Positions 18,468 through 27,735 of a stretch of 64,000 nucleotides of DNA are shown piece after piece. The position numbers and the translations under genes are program-made. Origin of the DNA: Cellvibrio sp. (GTDB lineage Bacteria > Pseudomonadota > Gammaproteobacteria > Pseudomonadales > Cellvibrionaceae); NCBI GenBank assembly GCA_016712405.1, contig JADJRD010000002.1, positions 124,001 to 188,000 on the forward strand, given 5' to 3'. Position 1 is the stretch's first letter. Each line of letters starts with the position of its first letter. The notes below the pieces were generated by a model that saw only the letters and a list, made by a program, of their open reading frames with translations, was not told where the DNA came from and made no database searches.

Positions 18468-18866
18468 TTACGATCCTAACAGTTTCATGCCAACTAATGC
18501 TGCGGCAGTTTTATCGAAAGTAATGGTTTCCGAGCAGCCAGCGGCTTTGGCTGAGCGATCAATTAGGCAATCAGCAAAGTCGGCATTGATCGACGAATAA
18601 AGTTTCAGTGCATGAAAAACAGTTTCCATATTTTCAATAATGAATTCTTGTGTGTGGAGTAACTGATCAAGAATGATTGCAATTTGATTGCGGTCAGCTT
18701 GATAACAGGATTTGAGCACCCAAACTAATTCAACGATACAGACAAGAGTGATAAATCCCGGATCTTCAATGGTTAATTGTTCAATGCGTTCGTTGGCAAG
18801 TGTTGATTGTTTTTCATCGTCTTGAGCAAAGTAGCGAACTAAAATATTAGTATCCAGCCCAATCAT
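18468..18866 (-). CDS. vapC: PIN-domain ribonuclease toxin VapC
   Basis: A 132-residue PIN-domain protein. The four acidic positions of the fold are visible: Asp in GLDTNILVRYF, Glu in CIVELVWVL, and Asp residues in NADFADCLI and ITFDKTAA. VapC toxins cleave tRNA or rRNA when freed from their antitoxin. Its ATG overlaps the vapB stop by 4 bp, the usual arrangement of a coupled toxin-antitoxin operon, with the antitoxin first. Confidence 0.88.
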   Translation of the reverse strand: MIGLDTNILVRYFAQDDEKQSTLANERIEQLTIEDPGFITLVCIVELVWVLKSCYQADRNQIAIILDQLLHTQEFIIENMETVFHALKLYSSINADFADCLIDRSAKAAGCSETITFDKTAAALVGMKLLGS

Positions 18867-19105
18867 TTCGCTTTGGCCCCCTGAGCGGCTATTGCATTAT
18901 TCATATCTTCGATCGAGACCGTTTTTACTGGTTTGGCAAGAATCCCCTTTAGTTGTGCAACCGACTGAGTGGCAGGAATTAATGCAAACTCATTAGCGCC
19001 AGTCTGAATAAATTCTACGCGGCTTCCGGTTTCTACGCCCAAGGCGGTCCTCACTGAAATAGGGATGGTAATTTGCCCTTTTGACGTTACTGTTGCTGTT
19101 GTCAT
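18863..19105 (-). CDS. vapB: AbrB/MazE-type antitoxin VapB
   Basis: An 80-residue protein whose N-terminal half is a swapped-hairpin AbrB DNA-binding domain (TATVTSKGQITIPISVRTALGVETGSRV split over residues 3-30). The C-terminal tail would wrap around VapC. It precedes vapC and lies 13 bp from a perfect inverted repeat that is a good candidate for its own operator. Confidence 0.88.
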   Translation of the reverse strand: MTTATVTSKGQITIPISVRTALGVETGSRVEFIQTGANEFALIPATQSVAQLKGILAKPVKTVSIEDMNNAIAAQGAKAK

Positions 19106-19118
19106 AATAACCTCCGTT

Positions 19119-19146
19119 AAATTCCTTACATTCTAGTAAGGAATTT
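19119..19146. promoter_or_regulatory. Probable vapBC operator
   Basis: AAATTCCTTAC and GTAAGGAATTT are perfect 11-bp arms around a 6-bp spacer, just upstream of vapB. AbrB-type antitoxins commonly repress their own promoter at such a site. Confidence 0.65.
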
Positions 19147-19467
19147 TTCCTGTGGCTAGCCCGATCCCCCCCATCTGCAGTAGAATCGCCCGGCCTAGGT
19201 TACTGCTGGTTTGTGAATGACTGTTTCTGAACCTGCGTCGGGTGTTAAGCCTGCGCATAGTGTAAGTTTGCCCTCTCTTTTGTTGAATTTTGCTCGCCAA
19301 TTTTGGGCGGGGCGGGATTCTGTTCGTGACATCAAAAATTTCCCTGTACGGTGCTGGTTTGGCTTGATGCGCTTTGTGTTGGTGATTCTTAATTCCCGGC
19401 ATATTGTCGATGTTCCCAGGGTTTTCTACTTTATTCAGTCGCTGGTTTTAATTAGAAGAGGTTAATC
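19147..19467. other. Gap between vapBC and the TerC-type gene; no confident gene
   Basis: One 82-codon forward reading frame (19217-19465) ends 2 bp before the next start, but it has no good ribosome site, no recognisable domain and an unlikely composition, so it is not called. No terminator-like hairpin was seen. The promoter of the downstream gene must lie here. Confidence 0.4.
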
Positions 19468-21042
19468 GTGGAACTGTTTATGGATCCCGGCATTTGGTTG
19501 GGATTATTAACGTTGATTGTTTTAGAGATTGTACTTGGAATAGACAATCTAATTTTTATTGCCATTCTTGCCAACAAATTGCCGCCACATCAACGCGACA
19601 AAGCGCGTGTGCTGGGTTTGGGTTTGGCATTGGCGATGCGCTTGTTGTTGTTAATGGGGATATCGAAGCTAGTTGCATTGACTGCGCCGCTTTTTACATT
19701 ATTCGGCGAAGACTTATCCGGTCGTGATTTGATTTTATTATTGGGTGGAATATTTTTATTAGTTAAAGCCACCATCGAAATTCACGAGCGACTTGAAGGA
19801 AAAATTCACGCACCTCGTGCATCAAAAGTTCATGCGGCATTTTGGGCGGTGGTTACACAAATTGTTGTGTTGGATGCAGTTTTTTCACTTGATGCTGTAA
19901 TCACCGCTGTGGGCATGGTGGATCATGTCGAAGTGATGATGGCTGCCGTCATTATTGCAATGATCATGATGATTATTGCCAGTAAAGCATTGACCTTATT
20001 CGTCAACAAACATCCCACTGTTGTCATGCTTTGTTTGGGATTTTTATTGATGATTGGTTTTAGTTTAATTGCTGAGGGTGCTGGTTTCCATATTCCGAAA
20101 GGCTACCTCTACGGTGCAATTGCCTTCTCAGTGTTAATTGAAGTGTTTAATCAATTAGCACGCTCTAATCGCACACGAAATTTAATTGGTGAAAAGCCTC
20201 TGCGTGATCGCACTGCAGAAGCGGTATTGAAATTATTGGGTGGACGTTCTGATGCGGATGAAGTGGGTCATGACATAGCGGCCATGACCACCCATGAAGA
20301 TGGCGAAGAGCTGGCATTTGAACACAGCGAGCGACATATGATTCGCAGTGTCTTGCAATTATCAGATCGCACTGTGCAATCTTTAATGACACCTCGGCCA
20401 GATATTATTTGGGTAGATTCACAAGCAACACCTGCTGAACTCTTGCGGATTTTAAAAACGACACCACAAACCCGCTTGCTGGTTGCTCGTGAAGAATTGG
20501 ATAATTTATTAGGTGTTGTGCAAAGCCGCGATTTATTAGCGGCAGCTTTAGATAACCAACCATTGGATTTAGCAAAATTGGCGCGTTCACCTTTGGCCGT
20601 GCCCGAAGGTACGAGTGCATTGCGCGTATTGGAAATGTTGCGTCAACAACAATTGCCTTTGGCGATAGTCATTGATGAATATGGCAGCATTAAAGGATTG
20701 GTGACTACGGGCGATTTATTGGCGGCCATTGCAGGTGAATTAGCGGATACACATGATGAGCCGCAAGTGGTGAAAGATGATGAGGGGTGGGTATTCGATG
20801 CCAGTATTGCATTGGAAGATCTCGAAGAAAAATTGGGCATTCACATCGATAAAGGTGAAAGCGATTATTTCACTTTGGCGGGTTTGTTATTGGAACAGTT
20901 GCAGCATATTCCGGTGATAGGTGAAGAAATCCGTTTGGTGGGTTTTACTTTCCGAGTGTTGGAAATGGAGGGTCGTCGAATCAATCAAGTGCGCGTCATT
21001 AAAGATGAAAACCCATCTGGCGTGACACAAATCGGTTATTAA
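19468..21042 (+). CDS. TerC-family membrane protein with CBS pair and CorC/HlyC domain (YoaE/YegH type)
   Basis: A 524-residue protein starting at GTG after GAAGAGG. The N-terminal half (to about residue 240) is a TerC domain with seven or so membrane helices and the motifs EIVLGIDNLIFIAILANKLP and DAVFSLDAVITAVGM, whose acidic residues sit in the membrane. A cytoplasmic CBS pair follows (VQSLMTPRPDIIWVD; GSIKGLVTTGDLLAAI), then a C-terminal CorC/HlyC transporter-associated domain. It is collinear with E. coli YoaE and YegH. A role in metal-ion handling at the inner membrane is inferred from the TerC family and is not proven. Confidence 0.9.
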   Translation: MELFMDPGIWLGLLTLIVLEIVLGIDNLIFIAILANKLPPHQRDKARVLGLGLALAMRLLLLMGISKLVALTAPLFTLFGEDLSGRDLILLLGGIFLLVKATIEIHERLEGKIHAPRASKVHAAFWAVVTQIVVLDAVFSLDAVITAVGMVDHVEVMMAAVIIAMIMMIIASKALTLFVNKHPTVVMLCLGFLLMIGFSLIAEGAGFHIPKGYLYGAIAFSVLIEVFNQLARSNRTRNLIGEKPLRDRTAEAVLKLLGGRSDADEVGHDIAAMTTHEDGEELAFEHSERHMIRSVLQLSDRTVQSLMTPRPDIIWVDSQATPAELLRILKTTPQTRLLVAREELDNLLGVVQSRDLLAAALDNQPLDLAKLARSPLAVPEGTSALRVLEMLRQQQLPLAIVIDEYGSIKGLVTTGDLLAAIAGELADTHDEPQVVKDDEGWVFDASIALEDLEEKLGIHIDKGESDYFTLAGLLLEQLQHIPVIGEEIRLVGFTFRVLEMEGRRINQVRVIKDENPSGVTQIGY

Positions 21043-21140
21043 TATTGATTTACGAGACTAAGTGCACGCAAAAAAAATTAAATATTTTGCATAATGCATC
21101 AGTTGAAAAAATGAGTTCTTAACATTGTATTGGAGATATC

Positions 21141-21698
21141 ATGAAAAAATTAGTTATATCCACCTTGATTGTGAGTTCTGTTATGGCGGCACAACAATCA
21201 ATCGCCAAATCGCCGATGGATTACAGTTATGCCGGCGTACGTTATTTTGATCAACGTTTGGATGATGCTGATTGCAGCCAAGATGGATTAAGCATTTATG
21301 GCAGTGTGGAAATTAATGAAGATCTTTTTGCCATAGGTGCAATCAGTGATGCCAGCGGCAATCGCGGATGTGGATCGGAAACAATCAGTGCTGGTGTGGG
21401 ATATCAAACATTATTTGGTGCAGATAGCAGCCTATATGGCAGCCTAAGTTATGAAAGCACCAATGTAGATTACGGTAAGAGTGATTCAGGTTTGGTGGGT
21501 GCTGTGGGGATTCGCGGTTTTATTTCACGTGCACTCGAAGCAAAAATTGAAGCGGCACATCACACAGCATTTGACGGCAACACGGTGCTGAATGGTGGTG
21601 TTGTCTATTGGTTCAATCAGCAATTTGCTGCAACGGGTGATGTGAGTTTAGGTTCAGACGTATCGACAATTGCGGTCGGTTTGCGCATGAATTTTTAG
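21141..21698 (+). CDS. Small outer-membrane beta-barrel protein
   Basis: A 185-residue protein with a signal peptide (MKKLVISTLIVSSVMAAQQSIA). It has alternating amphipathic strands rich in Gly, Tyr and Ser, and a terminal strand ending RMNF, the C-terminal Phe recognised by the BAM complex. The two Cys of the mature part (DADCSQDG and GCGSE) may form an extracellular disulfide. No named family is assigned and the function is unknown. It is a single gene, with TTGGAG before the ATG and a strong terminator shared with mtgA. Confidence 0.75.
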   Translation: MKKLVISTLIVSSVMAAQQSIAKSPMDYSYAGVRYFDQRLDDADCSQDGLSIYGSVEINEDLFAIGAISDASGNRGCGSETISAGVGYQTLFGADSSLYGSLSYESTNVDYGKSDSGLVGAVGIRGFISRALEAKIEAAHHTAFDGNTVLNGGVVYWFNQQFAATGDVSLGSDVSTIAVGLRMNF

Positions 21699-21714
21699 TT
21701 TTCTCGTTGACCAC

Positions 21715-21754
21715 AATAAAAAAGCGATTTGGTAAAACAAATCGCTTTTTTATT
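21715..21754. terminator. Bidirectional terminator between the barrel gene and mtgA
   Basis: A 17-bp perfect stem (AATAAAAAAGCGATTTG and its complement) around the loop GTAAAA, with A/T runs on both sides. Confidence 0.93.
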
Positions 21755-21755
21755 G

Positions 21756-22449
21756 TCAGGGAATTTTTGTCATGGGCATGCGGTGTGACACTTGTTTTGA
21801 ATAGCGAATGGCGTAAGCAGGTAAATTGCGTTCAAATTTACGCGGATTAGGTAACATCACTGCCATACGTGCGGCTTGATGGGCAGACAAATAAGCGGCA
21901 CTGATTTGGTAATGGCGTTTGGCTGCTGCCTGTGCACCAAAAGTTCCGTCGCCCCATTCCACCACATTTAAATAAACTTCCAGTATCCGGCGTTTGTCCC
22001 AACAGATTTCAATCATTAATGTGATAACGGCTTCTTGTGCTTTTCGAATATAACTTTTGGAAGGCGACAGAAATAAATTTTTTGCCAACTGCTGAGTGAT
22101 AGTCGATCCACCTGCTGCGCGTTTGCCTCGGCGTTGATTTTTTTCCATGGCTTTTTCCATGCCATCCCAATCAAATCCATGATGTTCCAAAAATTTTCCG
22201 TCTTCAGCAGCAATCACTGCACGTTTTAAATGCGGTGAAATTTTCGCATAATCCACCCATTCATATTGTAATTTTGCGTCGGTATTTTTTTCTTGTAATT
22301 CATCTAAGCGAATGGACATAAAACTGGTATTGAGTGGATCGTTCCATTTCCACCAAAGTACATGGGCAAAAAACCCAAAGTTGATAAAGAAAAACAAATA
22401 ACAATGCCCAGAGGAAAATTCGTTTGGTGATTTGGAAGATGCGGCGCAT
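21756..22449 (-). pseudogene. mtgA: Monofunctional peptidoglycan glycosyltransferase MtgA, frameshifted near the N-terminus
   Basis: MtgA polymerises lipid II into glycan strands at the inner membrane. The proper start at 22449 gives MRRIFQITKRIFLWALLFVF then LYQLWVF, a typical cytoplasmic tip plus membrane helix. That frame is then lost at a run of six A on the plus strand (22368-22373). Removing one base joins it to AHVLWWKWNDPLNTSFMS and the GT51 domain, whose motifs AVIAAEDGKFLEHHGFDW, GGSTITQQLAKNLFL and RRILEVYLNVVEWGDG are intact. The alternative open frame starting at 22520 has a nonsense N-terminus and reads through a repeat. The lesion is at a homopolymer, so sequencing error is plausible. 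Confidence 0.85.
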
Positions 22450-22491
22450 AGGTTGGAATCAATTAATAATATGGCGGTGATTATATACCAT

Positions 22492-22667
22492 TCCCCCCTC
22501 TCCCTAACCCTCTCCCACAAGGGGAGAGGGGACTGATTGCGGTACTGCTCATTTATTGCGATAAGACATCAATGATCTTTATAAAAATAATTGCTGAAGA
22601 AATTCTTCTTAAATCTTGGCACTATCTGCTCCCTCTCCCCTTGTGGGAGAGGGTTGGGGAGAGGGGG
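22492..22667. repeat. Inverted-repeat element between mtgA and recG
   Basis: CCCTAACCCTCTCCCACAAG (from about 22502) and its near-exact inverse (arm 22629-22667) enclose about 95 bp without a gene. Each arm also holds its own short palindrome around ACAAGGGGAGAGGG. It resembles short non-autonomous palindromic elements common in gammaproteobacterial gaps. Confidence 0.75.
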
Positions 22668-22723
22668 TAATAGAAATTATCTATATCTGCTACCATCCGT
22701 ATAAATAATTTAACTTTCATTTT

Positions 22724-24823
22724 ATGCAAAACAATAAACCTCAAGATTCACTATCGCTCGACCAAATCCCCGTTACACAAATTAAAGGTGTAGGCAGTGT
22801 GCTGGCTGGGAAGTTGGCGAAGATTGGGTTAAACACAATTCAGGATATTTTGTTTCACTTACCTTTGCGTTATCTCGACCGAACTCGCGTTACACCGATT
22901 GGTGCATTACAGCCGGGGATTGATGTAGTGATTGAAGGTGAGGTGCGAGCGAGTGATCTGGTGTTTGGCAAGCGGCGAAGTTTGTTGTGTAAGTTGCAAG
23001 ATTACACGGGTACTGTGAGTTTACGGTTTTATCATTTTAATAAAGTTCAGCAACAAAATTTGTCTGCTGGTGCACGTATTAGAGTATTGGGTGAGGTGCG
23101 ACGCGGTGCCTCGGGGTTGGAGTTTTATCATCCGGAATATGAATTTTTGGATGACAAAAAAAATCAGGAGTTACAGGAATATTTAACACCGATTTATCCC
23201 GCTACCGAAGGTTTAACACAAACCCGTTTGCGACTGTTGGCGATTCAAGCCTTAAACTGGTTGGATAAAAATCCTCTGCGTGAATATTTGCCGGAAAATT
23301 TGCGGGCAAAAAATCAAACGACGCTAGCTGACGCAATTCGTCTTTTACATCAGCCACCAGCGATTGCCAATTCACCTTTATTGCAAGATGGAAAGCATCC
23401 GCATCAGCAGCGATTGGCTTACGAAGAATTGCTGGCGCATCATTTAAGTTTGTTGTTGTTGCGTAAGGAACATCAAGCAGAAGCGGCTCCTGTTTTGTCG
23501 TTTAATAGAAATCTGCATCAGACTTTTTTATCGCAATTACCTTTTAAACCAACACAAGCACAGCAAAGAGTTTTTGAAGAAATTTCTCAAGATTTACAAA
23601 AAAATATTCCTATGCTGCGATTGGTGCAAGGTGATGTAGGCTCAGGAAAAACTCTGGTTGCTGCCATGAGCGCGTTAATGGCGATTGCCAATGGTTATCA
23701 GGTGGCGATTATGGCGCCGACAGAAATTTTGGCTGAGCAACACAAAACCAATTTCACGCAATGGATGCAAGATTTATCCATATCGGTGGGTTGGCTCACA
23801 GGTCGTTTGGGTGCAAAAGAAAAACGCGAACAGTTAGCGGCCATCGCTGATGGAAAGGCACAATTAATTGTTGGCACTCATGCGCTGTTTCAGGATGCAG
23901 TGAATTTTTTTAATTTGGGATTGGTGATTATCGATGAACAACATCGTTTTGGTGTGCATCAACGTTTGTCATTGCGCGACAAAGGGAATCAAGGCAAAAC
24001 ACGACCGCATCAATTAATTATGACGGCGACACCTATTCCGCGAACTTTGGCAATGAGCGCATATGCTGATTTGGATATTTCAGTGATTGATCAATTGCCA
24101 CCGGGACGTACACCGATCACAACAGTTACTATTAGCGATCAACGCCGTGCAGATGTGATTGAGCGAGTGCAGCATGCTTGTGCTGAAGGTCGGCAAGTTT
24201 ATTGGGTTTGTACATTAATTGAAGAATCAGAACAGCTTGAAGCACAAGCAGCAGAAATGACGGCAACACAATTGGCAGAAAGTTTGACTTCAATTCATGT
24301 AGGTTTAATTCATGGTCGATTAAAACCGGCTGAAAAAGATGCAGTGATGAATGCATTTAAATCCGGCGAGATTCAATTGCTGGTGGCGACTACGGTGATT
24401 GAAGTCGGTGTGGATGTGCCCAATGCGAGTTTAATGATTATTGAAAACCCTGAGCGATTGGGTTTGGCGCAATTGCATCAATTGCGCGGTCGTGTAGGTC
24501 GTGGTTCGGTTGCGAGTCATTGCGTATTACTTTATGCATCACCTTTATCGCAACACAGCAAGGCGCGATTGCAAGTCATGCGTGAAAGTAGCGATGGCTT
24601 TTATATTGCGGAACAGGATTTATTATTACGCGGTCCCGGTGAGGTGTTGGGTACGCGGCAAACCGGTGAGATGCAATTTAAAATCGCTGATTTACAACGC
24701 GATAGTGATTTATTGGAAAAAGTTAGAGACACCGCGCAACAATTATTAAGTCAATATCCTGAAAATTGTCAGCCTTTAATGGACAGGTGGTTAGGGCAAA
24801 ATCACCGTTACTGGCACGCATGA
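22724..24823 (+). CDS. recG: ATP-dependent DNA helicase RecG
   Basis: A 699-residue branch-migration helicase that remodels stalled forks and recombination intermediates (E. coli 693). The N-terminal wedge domain with an OB fold runs to about residue 270 (VTQIKGVGSVLAGKLAKIGL, FHLPLRYLDRTRV). Superfamily 2 helicase motifs follow: RLVQGDVGSGKTLVAA (Walker A), IIDEQHRFGVHQR (II), MTATPIPRTLAM (III), VATTVIEVGVDVPNAS (V) and QLRGRVGRG (VI). The C-terminal RecG hook is present. There is no strong ribosome site before the ATG. It is convergent with cysE with 1 bp between the stops. Confidence 0.96.
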   Translation: MQNNKPQDSLSLDQIPVTQIKGVGSVLAGKLAKIGLNTIQDILFHLPLRYLDRTRVTPIGALQPGIDVVIEGEVRASDLVFGKRRSLLCKLQDYTGTVSLRFYHFNKVQQQNLSAGARIRVLGEVRRGASGLEFYHPEYEFLDDKKNQELQEYLTPIYPATEGLTQTRLRLLAIQALNWLDKNPLREYLPENLRAKNQTTLADAIRLLHQPPAIANSPLLQDGKHPHQQRLAYEELLAHHLSLLLLRKEHQAEAAPVLSFNRNLHQTFLSQLPFKPTQAQQRVFEEISQDLQKNIPMLRLVQGDVGSGKTLVAAMSALMAIANGYQVAIMAPTEILAEQHKTNFTQWMQDLSISVGWLTGRLGAKEKREQLAAIADGKAQLIVGTHALFQDAVNFFNLGLVIIDEQHRFGVHQRLSLRDKGNQGKTRPHQLIMTATPIPRTLAMSAYADLDISVIDQLPPGRTPITTVTISDQRRADVIERVQHACAEGRQVYWVCTLIEESEQLEAQAAEMTATQLAESLTSIHVGLIHGRLKPAEKDAVMNAFKSGEIQLLVATTVIEVGVDVPNASLMIIENPERLGLAQLHQLRGRVGRGSVASHCVLLYASPLSQHSKARLQVMRESSDGFYIAEQDLLLRGPGEVLGTRQTGEMQFKIADLQRDSDLLEKVRDTAQQLLSQYPENCQPLMDRWLGQNHRYWHA

Positions 24824-24824
24824 A

Positions 24825-25622
24825 TCACCCCAAGAGGTGATTCATTTCCAGGGCGGGTTTTTCGCATGTGGTGTTGCCAATAATTTTTGCGGGAACACCG
24901 GCAACTGTTGTGCATGGCGGTACTTCTTTCAGCACAACGCTACCAGCACCGATTTGTGCGCAATGACCAATTTCAATATTACCTAGAATTTTTGCACCGG
25001 CACCAATCAATACACCTTTGCGAATTTTCGGGTGACGATCACCAGCTTCTTTTCCGGTTCCGCCAAGCGTAACTGATTGCATGATGGACACATCATCTTC
25101 AACGACAGCTGTTTCACCAATCACAATACCTGTGGCGTGATCAAACATAATGCCTTTACCAATTTGCGCTGCGGGATGAATATCGACAGCAAACACTGAT
25201 GAAATGCGATTCTGTAAAAATAACGCCATGGATTCGCGGCCTTGCTGCCATAACCAATGCGCAATGCGATAAGACTGCAACGCATGAAAGCCTTTGAAAT
25301 ATAACAAGGGAGTGACCAGTGAGCAGCAAGCAGAATCGCGCTCATTCACCGCCGTTAAATCTGCACGCAAGGATTCACCAATAGATTTATCTTTTGCGAA
25401 AGCTTCATCAAAGACTTCGCGAATTAACATGGCGGGTAACGCGGGGCTATCGAGTTTGGTTGCTAGATGAAAACTCACTGCCGCTTCCAATGTCTCGTGA
25501 TTTAAAATGGTCGCATACAAAAAACTGGCGAGAACCGGTTCGTTATCGGCTTGCAGCCGAGCATGTTCTCGGAGCGTCTCCCATAAGGCATCAATGTGCA
25601 AATTCGGTGCTGTTGCATTCAT
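24825..25622 (-). CDS. cysE: Serine O-acetyltransferase
   Basis: A 265-residue CysE-type enzyme making O-acetylserine from serine and acetyl-CoA for cysteine synthesis. The ATG at 25622 is 8 bp after GGAGG; a TTG two codons upstream is less likely. The N-terminal helical domain (RLQADNEPVLASFLYATILNHE) is followed by left-handed beta-helix hexapeptide repeats. Active-site residues lie in VDIHPAAQIGKGIMFDHATG and LGGTGKEAGDRHPKI. A flexible C-terminal tail allows feedback inhibition by cysteine and docking of CysK, although the tail here ends LEMNHLLG rather than the Ile typical of CysK docking. Confidence 0.95.
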   Translation of the reverse strand: MNATAPNLHIDALWETLREHARLQADNEPVLASFLYATILNHETLEAAVSFHLATKLDSPALPAMLIREVFDEAFAKDKSIGESLRADLTAVNERDSACCSLVTPLLYFKGFHALQSYRIAHWLWQQGRESMALFLQNRISSVFAVDIHPAAQIGKGIMFDHATGIVIGETAVVEDDVSIMQSVTLGGTGKEAGDRHPKIRKGVLIGAGAKILGNIEIGHCAQIGAGSVVLKEVPPCTTVAGVPAKIIGNTTCEKPALEMNHLLG

Positions 25623-25691
25623 GGGCAAGCCCTCCAGTTCTCTTGCGGTTATTATCTCGCGAGTTTACGAGAAACTTCAATCAATCATTCT

Positions 25692-26672
25692 TTAATAAAT
25701 GACCAGCGGGGGTTCATGAATGGCGGCTAATTGCTCGCGCAATTGTAAAATATGCTCACCCCAATAACGTTCGGTATTAAACCAGGGAAAAAATTTAGGG
25801 AAGGCCGGATCTTGCCAGCGGCGAGCTAACCAAGCGCTGTAATGAATAATGCGTAAACTGCGTAAGCTTTCGATTAATGGCAATTCACGCAAATTAAAAT
25901 CACAAAACTCGTTGTAACCTTCCAGAATTTCACTGAGTTGTTCAATTTGTTGCTGACGCTCGCCGGATAATAGCATCCATAAATCCTGAATGGCTGGACC
26001 GTTACGTGCATCATCAAAATCGACAAAGTGAGCCGTATCATGTCGCCACAAAATATTGCCGGGATGGCAATCGCCGTGCAGGCGAATTTTTTGATAAGGA
26101 ATTCGCATTTGTTCGGCGCAGATGTTTAATAAATCTGCCGTCAAACTGGTATAGGCATTTTTTAAGCTGTCGGGAATAAAATTATTCTGCAATAAAAATT
26201 CAACGCTTTGATAACCGAAAGTGTCGAGATTAATATCGAGGCGATGTGTAAATATTTTTTCTTTGCCTAATGCATGCATGCGGCCTAATGTTCGGCCCAA
26301 TGACAAAAGTGTATCAAGATTATCGAGGTTGGGTGCGTGCCCACCTTGTCGTTCATAAAGCGCGAAACGAAATTGATCGAAGTGATGCAAGGTTTCACCC
26401 GCATCATGGGTCATGGGAGCCACAACCGAAATATCCAAATCTTTTAATGCCAGAGTGTATTGATGTTCTTCTAAAATTTGTTCGTTAGTCCAACGTTCAG
26501 GGCGATAAAATTTCACGATAATCGGCTGGCTGGATTCTATGCCCACTTGATAAACACGATTTTCATAACTATTGAGCGCCAAAATACGTAAATCACTGAT
26601 TAATCCTGTCGACTCGACTGCATCGAGCACGAGATCGGGTGTGAGTGATTCATAGGGATGATGCTGTGTCAT
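25692..26672 (-). CDS. srkA: Stress response serine/threonine kinase SrkA (YihE/RdoA)
   Basis: A 326-residue aminoglycoside-phosphotransferase-fold kinase matching E. coli SrkA (328) throughout. Visible parts are LALNSYENRVYQVGIE (nucleotide loop), IVKFYRPERWTNEQILEEHQ, the catalytic RLHGDCHPGNILW and HFVDFDDARNGPAIQDLW. SrkA counters MazEF-linked stress death in E. coli; in Pseudomonas and Cellvibrio its role is untested. In E. coli it precedes dsbA, but here dsbA is elsewhere in the window. It is followed by cysE on the same strand. Confidence 0.92.
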   Translation of the reverse strand: MTQHHPYESLTPDLVLDAVESTGLISDLRILALNSYENRVYQVGIESSQPIIVKFYRPERWTNEQILEEHQYTLALKDLDISVVAPMTHDAGETLHHFDQFRFALYERQGGHAPNLDNLDTLLSLGRTLGRMHALGKEKIFTHRLDINLDTFGYQSVEFLLQNNFIPDSLKNAYTSLTADLLNICAEQMRIPYQKIRLHGDCHPGNILWRHDTAHFVDFDDARNGPAIQDLWMLLSGERQQQIEQLSEILEGYNEFCDFNLRELPLIESLRSLRIIHYSAWLARRWQDPAFPKFFPWFNTERYWGEHILQLREQLAAIHEPPLVIY

Positions 26673-26767
26673 AAGACTGGCTCGATAAATTCACATCATT
26701 CTACCAGCTGTTAGTCTGCCTTGGCTCACGTATAATCGCCGACAAACAATGGTTTGGATCTGATTAA

Positions 26768-27232
26768 ATGAAAAATGTACGTTGCGTGACGGGTTTGTTC
26801 TTAATGAGCCTATTAACTGCTTGTGCGACTTATGAGTCCACAATTGAACCCGTCACACAAGAACCGAAAGTTCCCCCTGTTTCAGAATCAACACCAGTCC
26901 CACGAGACACCTCGCAAAATGTTGAAACCCGCAGCACACTTCCGACAGCAAAACCCGCCGCTGCCGTCAGCATAGCGACTGATAGTCTAACCGGCGTTGC
27001 GCGCGCACAATACTCAGCAAAACAATATCAGTCCGCAATTGCAACAGCAGAGCGTGGCCTGCGAATTGATCGTCGCGCTGCGCAACTCTATTTGGTGCTC
27101 GCACAAAGTTATATGCAACTGCAAATGCCAGAAAAAGCCATGAATTTTGTACAGCAAGGTTTACGCTACGCAGTCCCCGAATCCGACACAGAATTCGGGC
27201 TGTTACGATTGAAAGAGATTTTGCAGGAATGA
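26768..27232 (+). CDS. TPR-containing lipoprotein
   Basis: A 154-residue protein with a lipoprotein signal (GLFLMSLLTACATYES, lipobox LTAC, Cys at about residue 19), a Pro/Thr-rich linker, and one to two tetratricopeptide repeats (ARAQYSAKQYQSAIATAERG; AQLYLVLAQSYMQLQMPEKA). Such proteins scaffold envelope complexes; no specific partner is visible. Its stop abuts the stop of the convergent thioesterase gene. Confidence 0.8.
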   Translation: MKNVRCVTGLFLMSLLTACATYESTIEPVTQEPKVPPVSESTPVPRDTSQNVETRSTLPTAKPAAAVSIATDSLTGVARAQYSAKQYQSAIATAERGLRIDRRAAQLYLVLAQSYMQLQMPEKAMNFVQQGLRYAVPESDTEFGLLRLKEILQE

Positions 27233-27706
27233 TTATTTTCGTGGACTAATCCACATATTAATTTCAGCAGTGAACACTTCGATGCCCGACGAATCACTGA
27301 TGGTGACTTTGGTCTTGGCTGGGTAGCTGTCATTATTGGAAATGAGTGGATCAATCGGTTCTGCTTTAGCGTGCATTTTTCCTTTGGCTTTTTTTAGATA
27401 ATTGACAGTCATGGATTGTGGTATCCAGCGCATATCGGAAGGAAGGCTGACATCTACCATTAACCCGGCGCACAATTCTGCGATATTACACAAAGCAATT
27501 GCATGTACAGTACCAATATGGTTCTGCACTTTTCGTTTGTGATTAAAAAAGCCTTCGCAGCGATTGTGTTGTAACACTGAGATGCGCGGAGAGATACTGC
27601 CGAAATAGGGCGCTTTAAAACAAATGATTTTTGCAAATAACCAACGCCCTATGGCCGAGCCATTTAATTTATTCCAGAATTTCAGTGCAGGTGTGGAAGA
27701 AGCCAT
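27233..27706 (-). CDS. Hotdog-fold DUF4442 protein (thioesterase-like)
   Basis: A 157-residue protein matching the DUF4442 group of hotdog-fold proteins related to acyl-CoA thioesterases and the C-terminal half of YiiD. Telling segments are GTVHAIALCNIAELCAGLMVD, the usual central helix of the fold, and MTVNYLKKAKGKMHAKA. The substrate is unknown. It is followed downstream by the convergent lipoprotein gene and preceded by the LysE-type exporter. Confidence 0.78.
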   Translation of the reverse strand: MASSTPALKFWNKLNGSAIGRWLFAKIICFKAPYFGSISPRISVLQHNRCEGFFNHKRKVQNHIGTVHAIALCNIAELCAGLMVDVSLPSDMRWIPQSMTVNYLKKAKGKMHAKAEPIDPLISNNDSYPAKTKVTISDSSGIEVFTAEINMWISPRK

Positions 27707-27735
27707 TTTTGTTTTCTTTTTTTCATCTAAATTAT

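Noticed and set aside
19217..19465. 82-residue protein upstream of the TerC-type gene
   Set aside because: No ribosome site, no recognisable domain, and an odd mix of residues; ending 2 bp before the next start may be chance.
22450..22520. Longer MtgA N-terminus
   Set aside because: The frame reads through the inverted repeat and lacks the conserved MRRIFQITKR start, which is found in the other frame.
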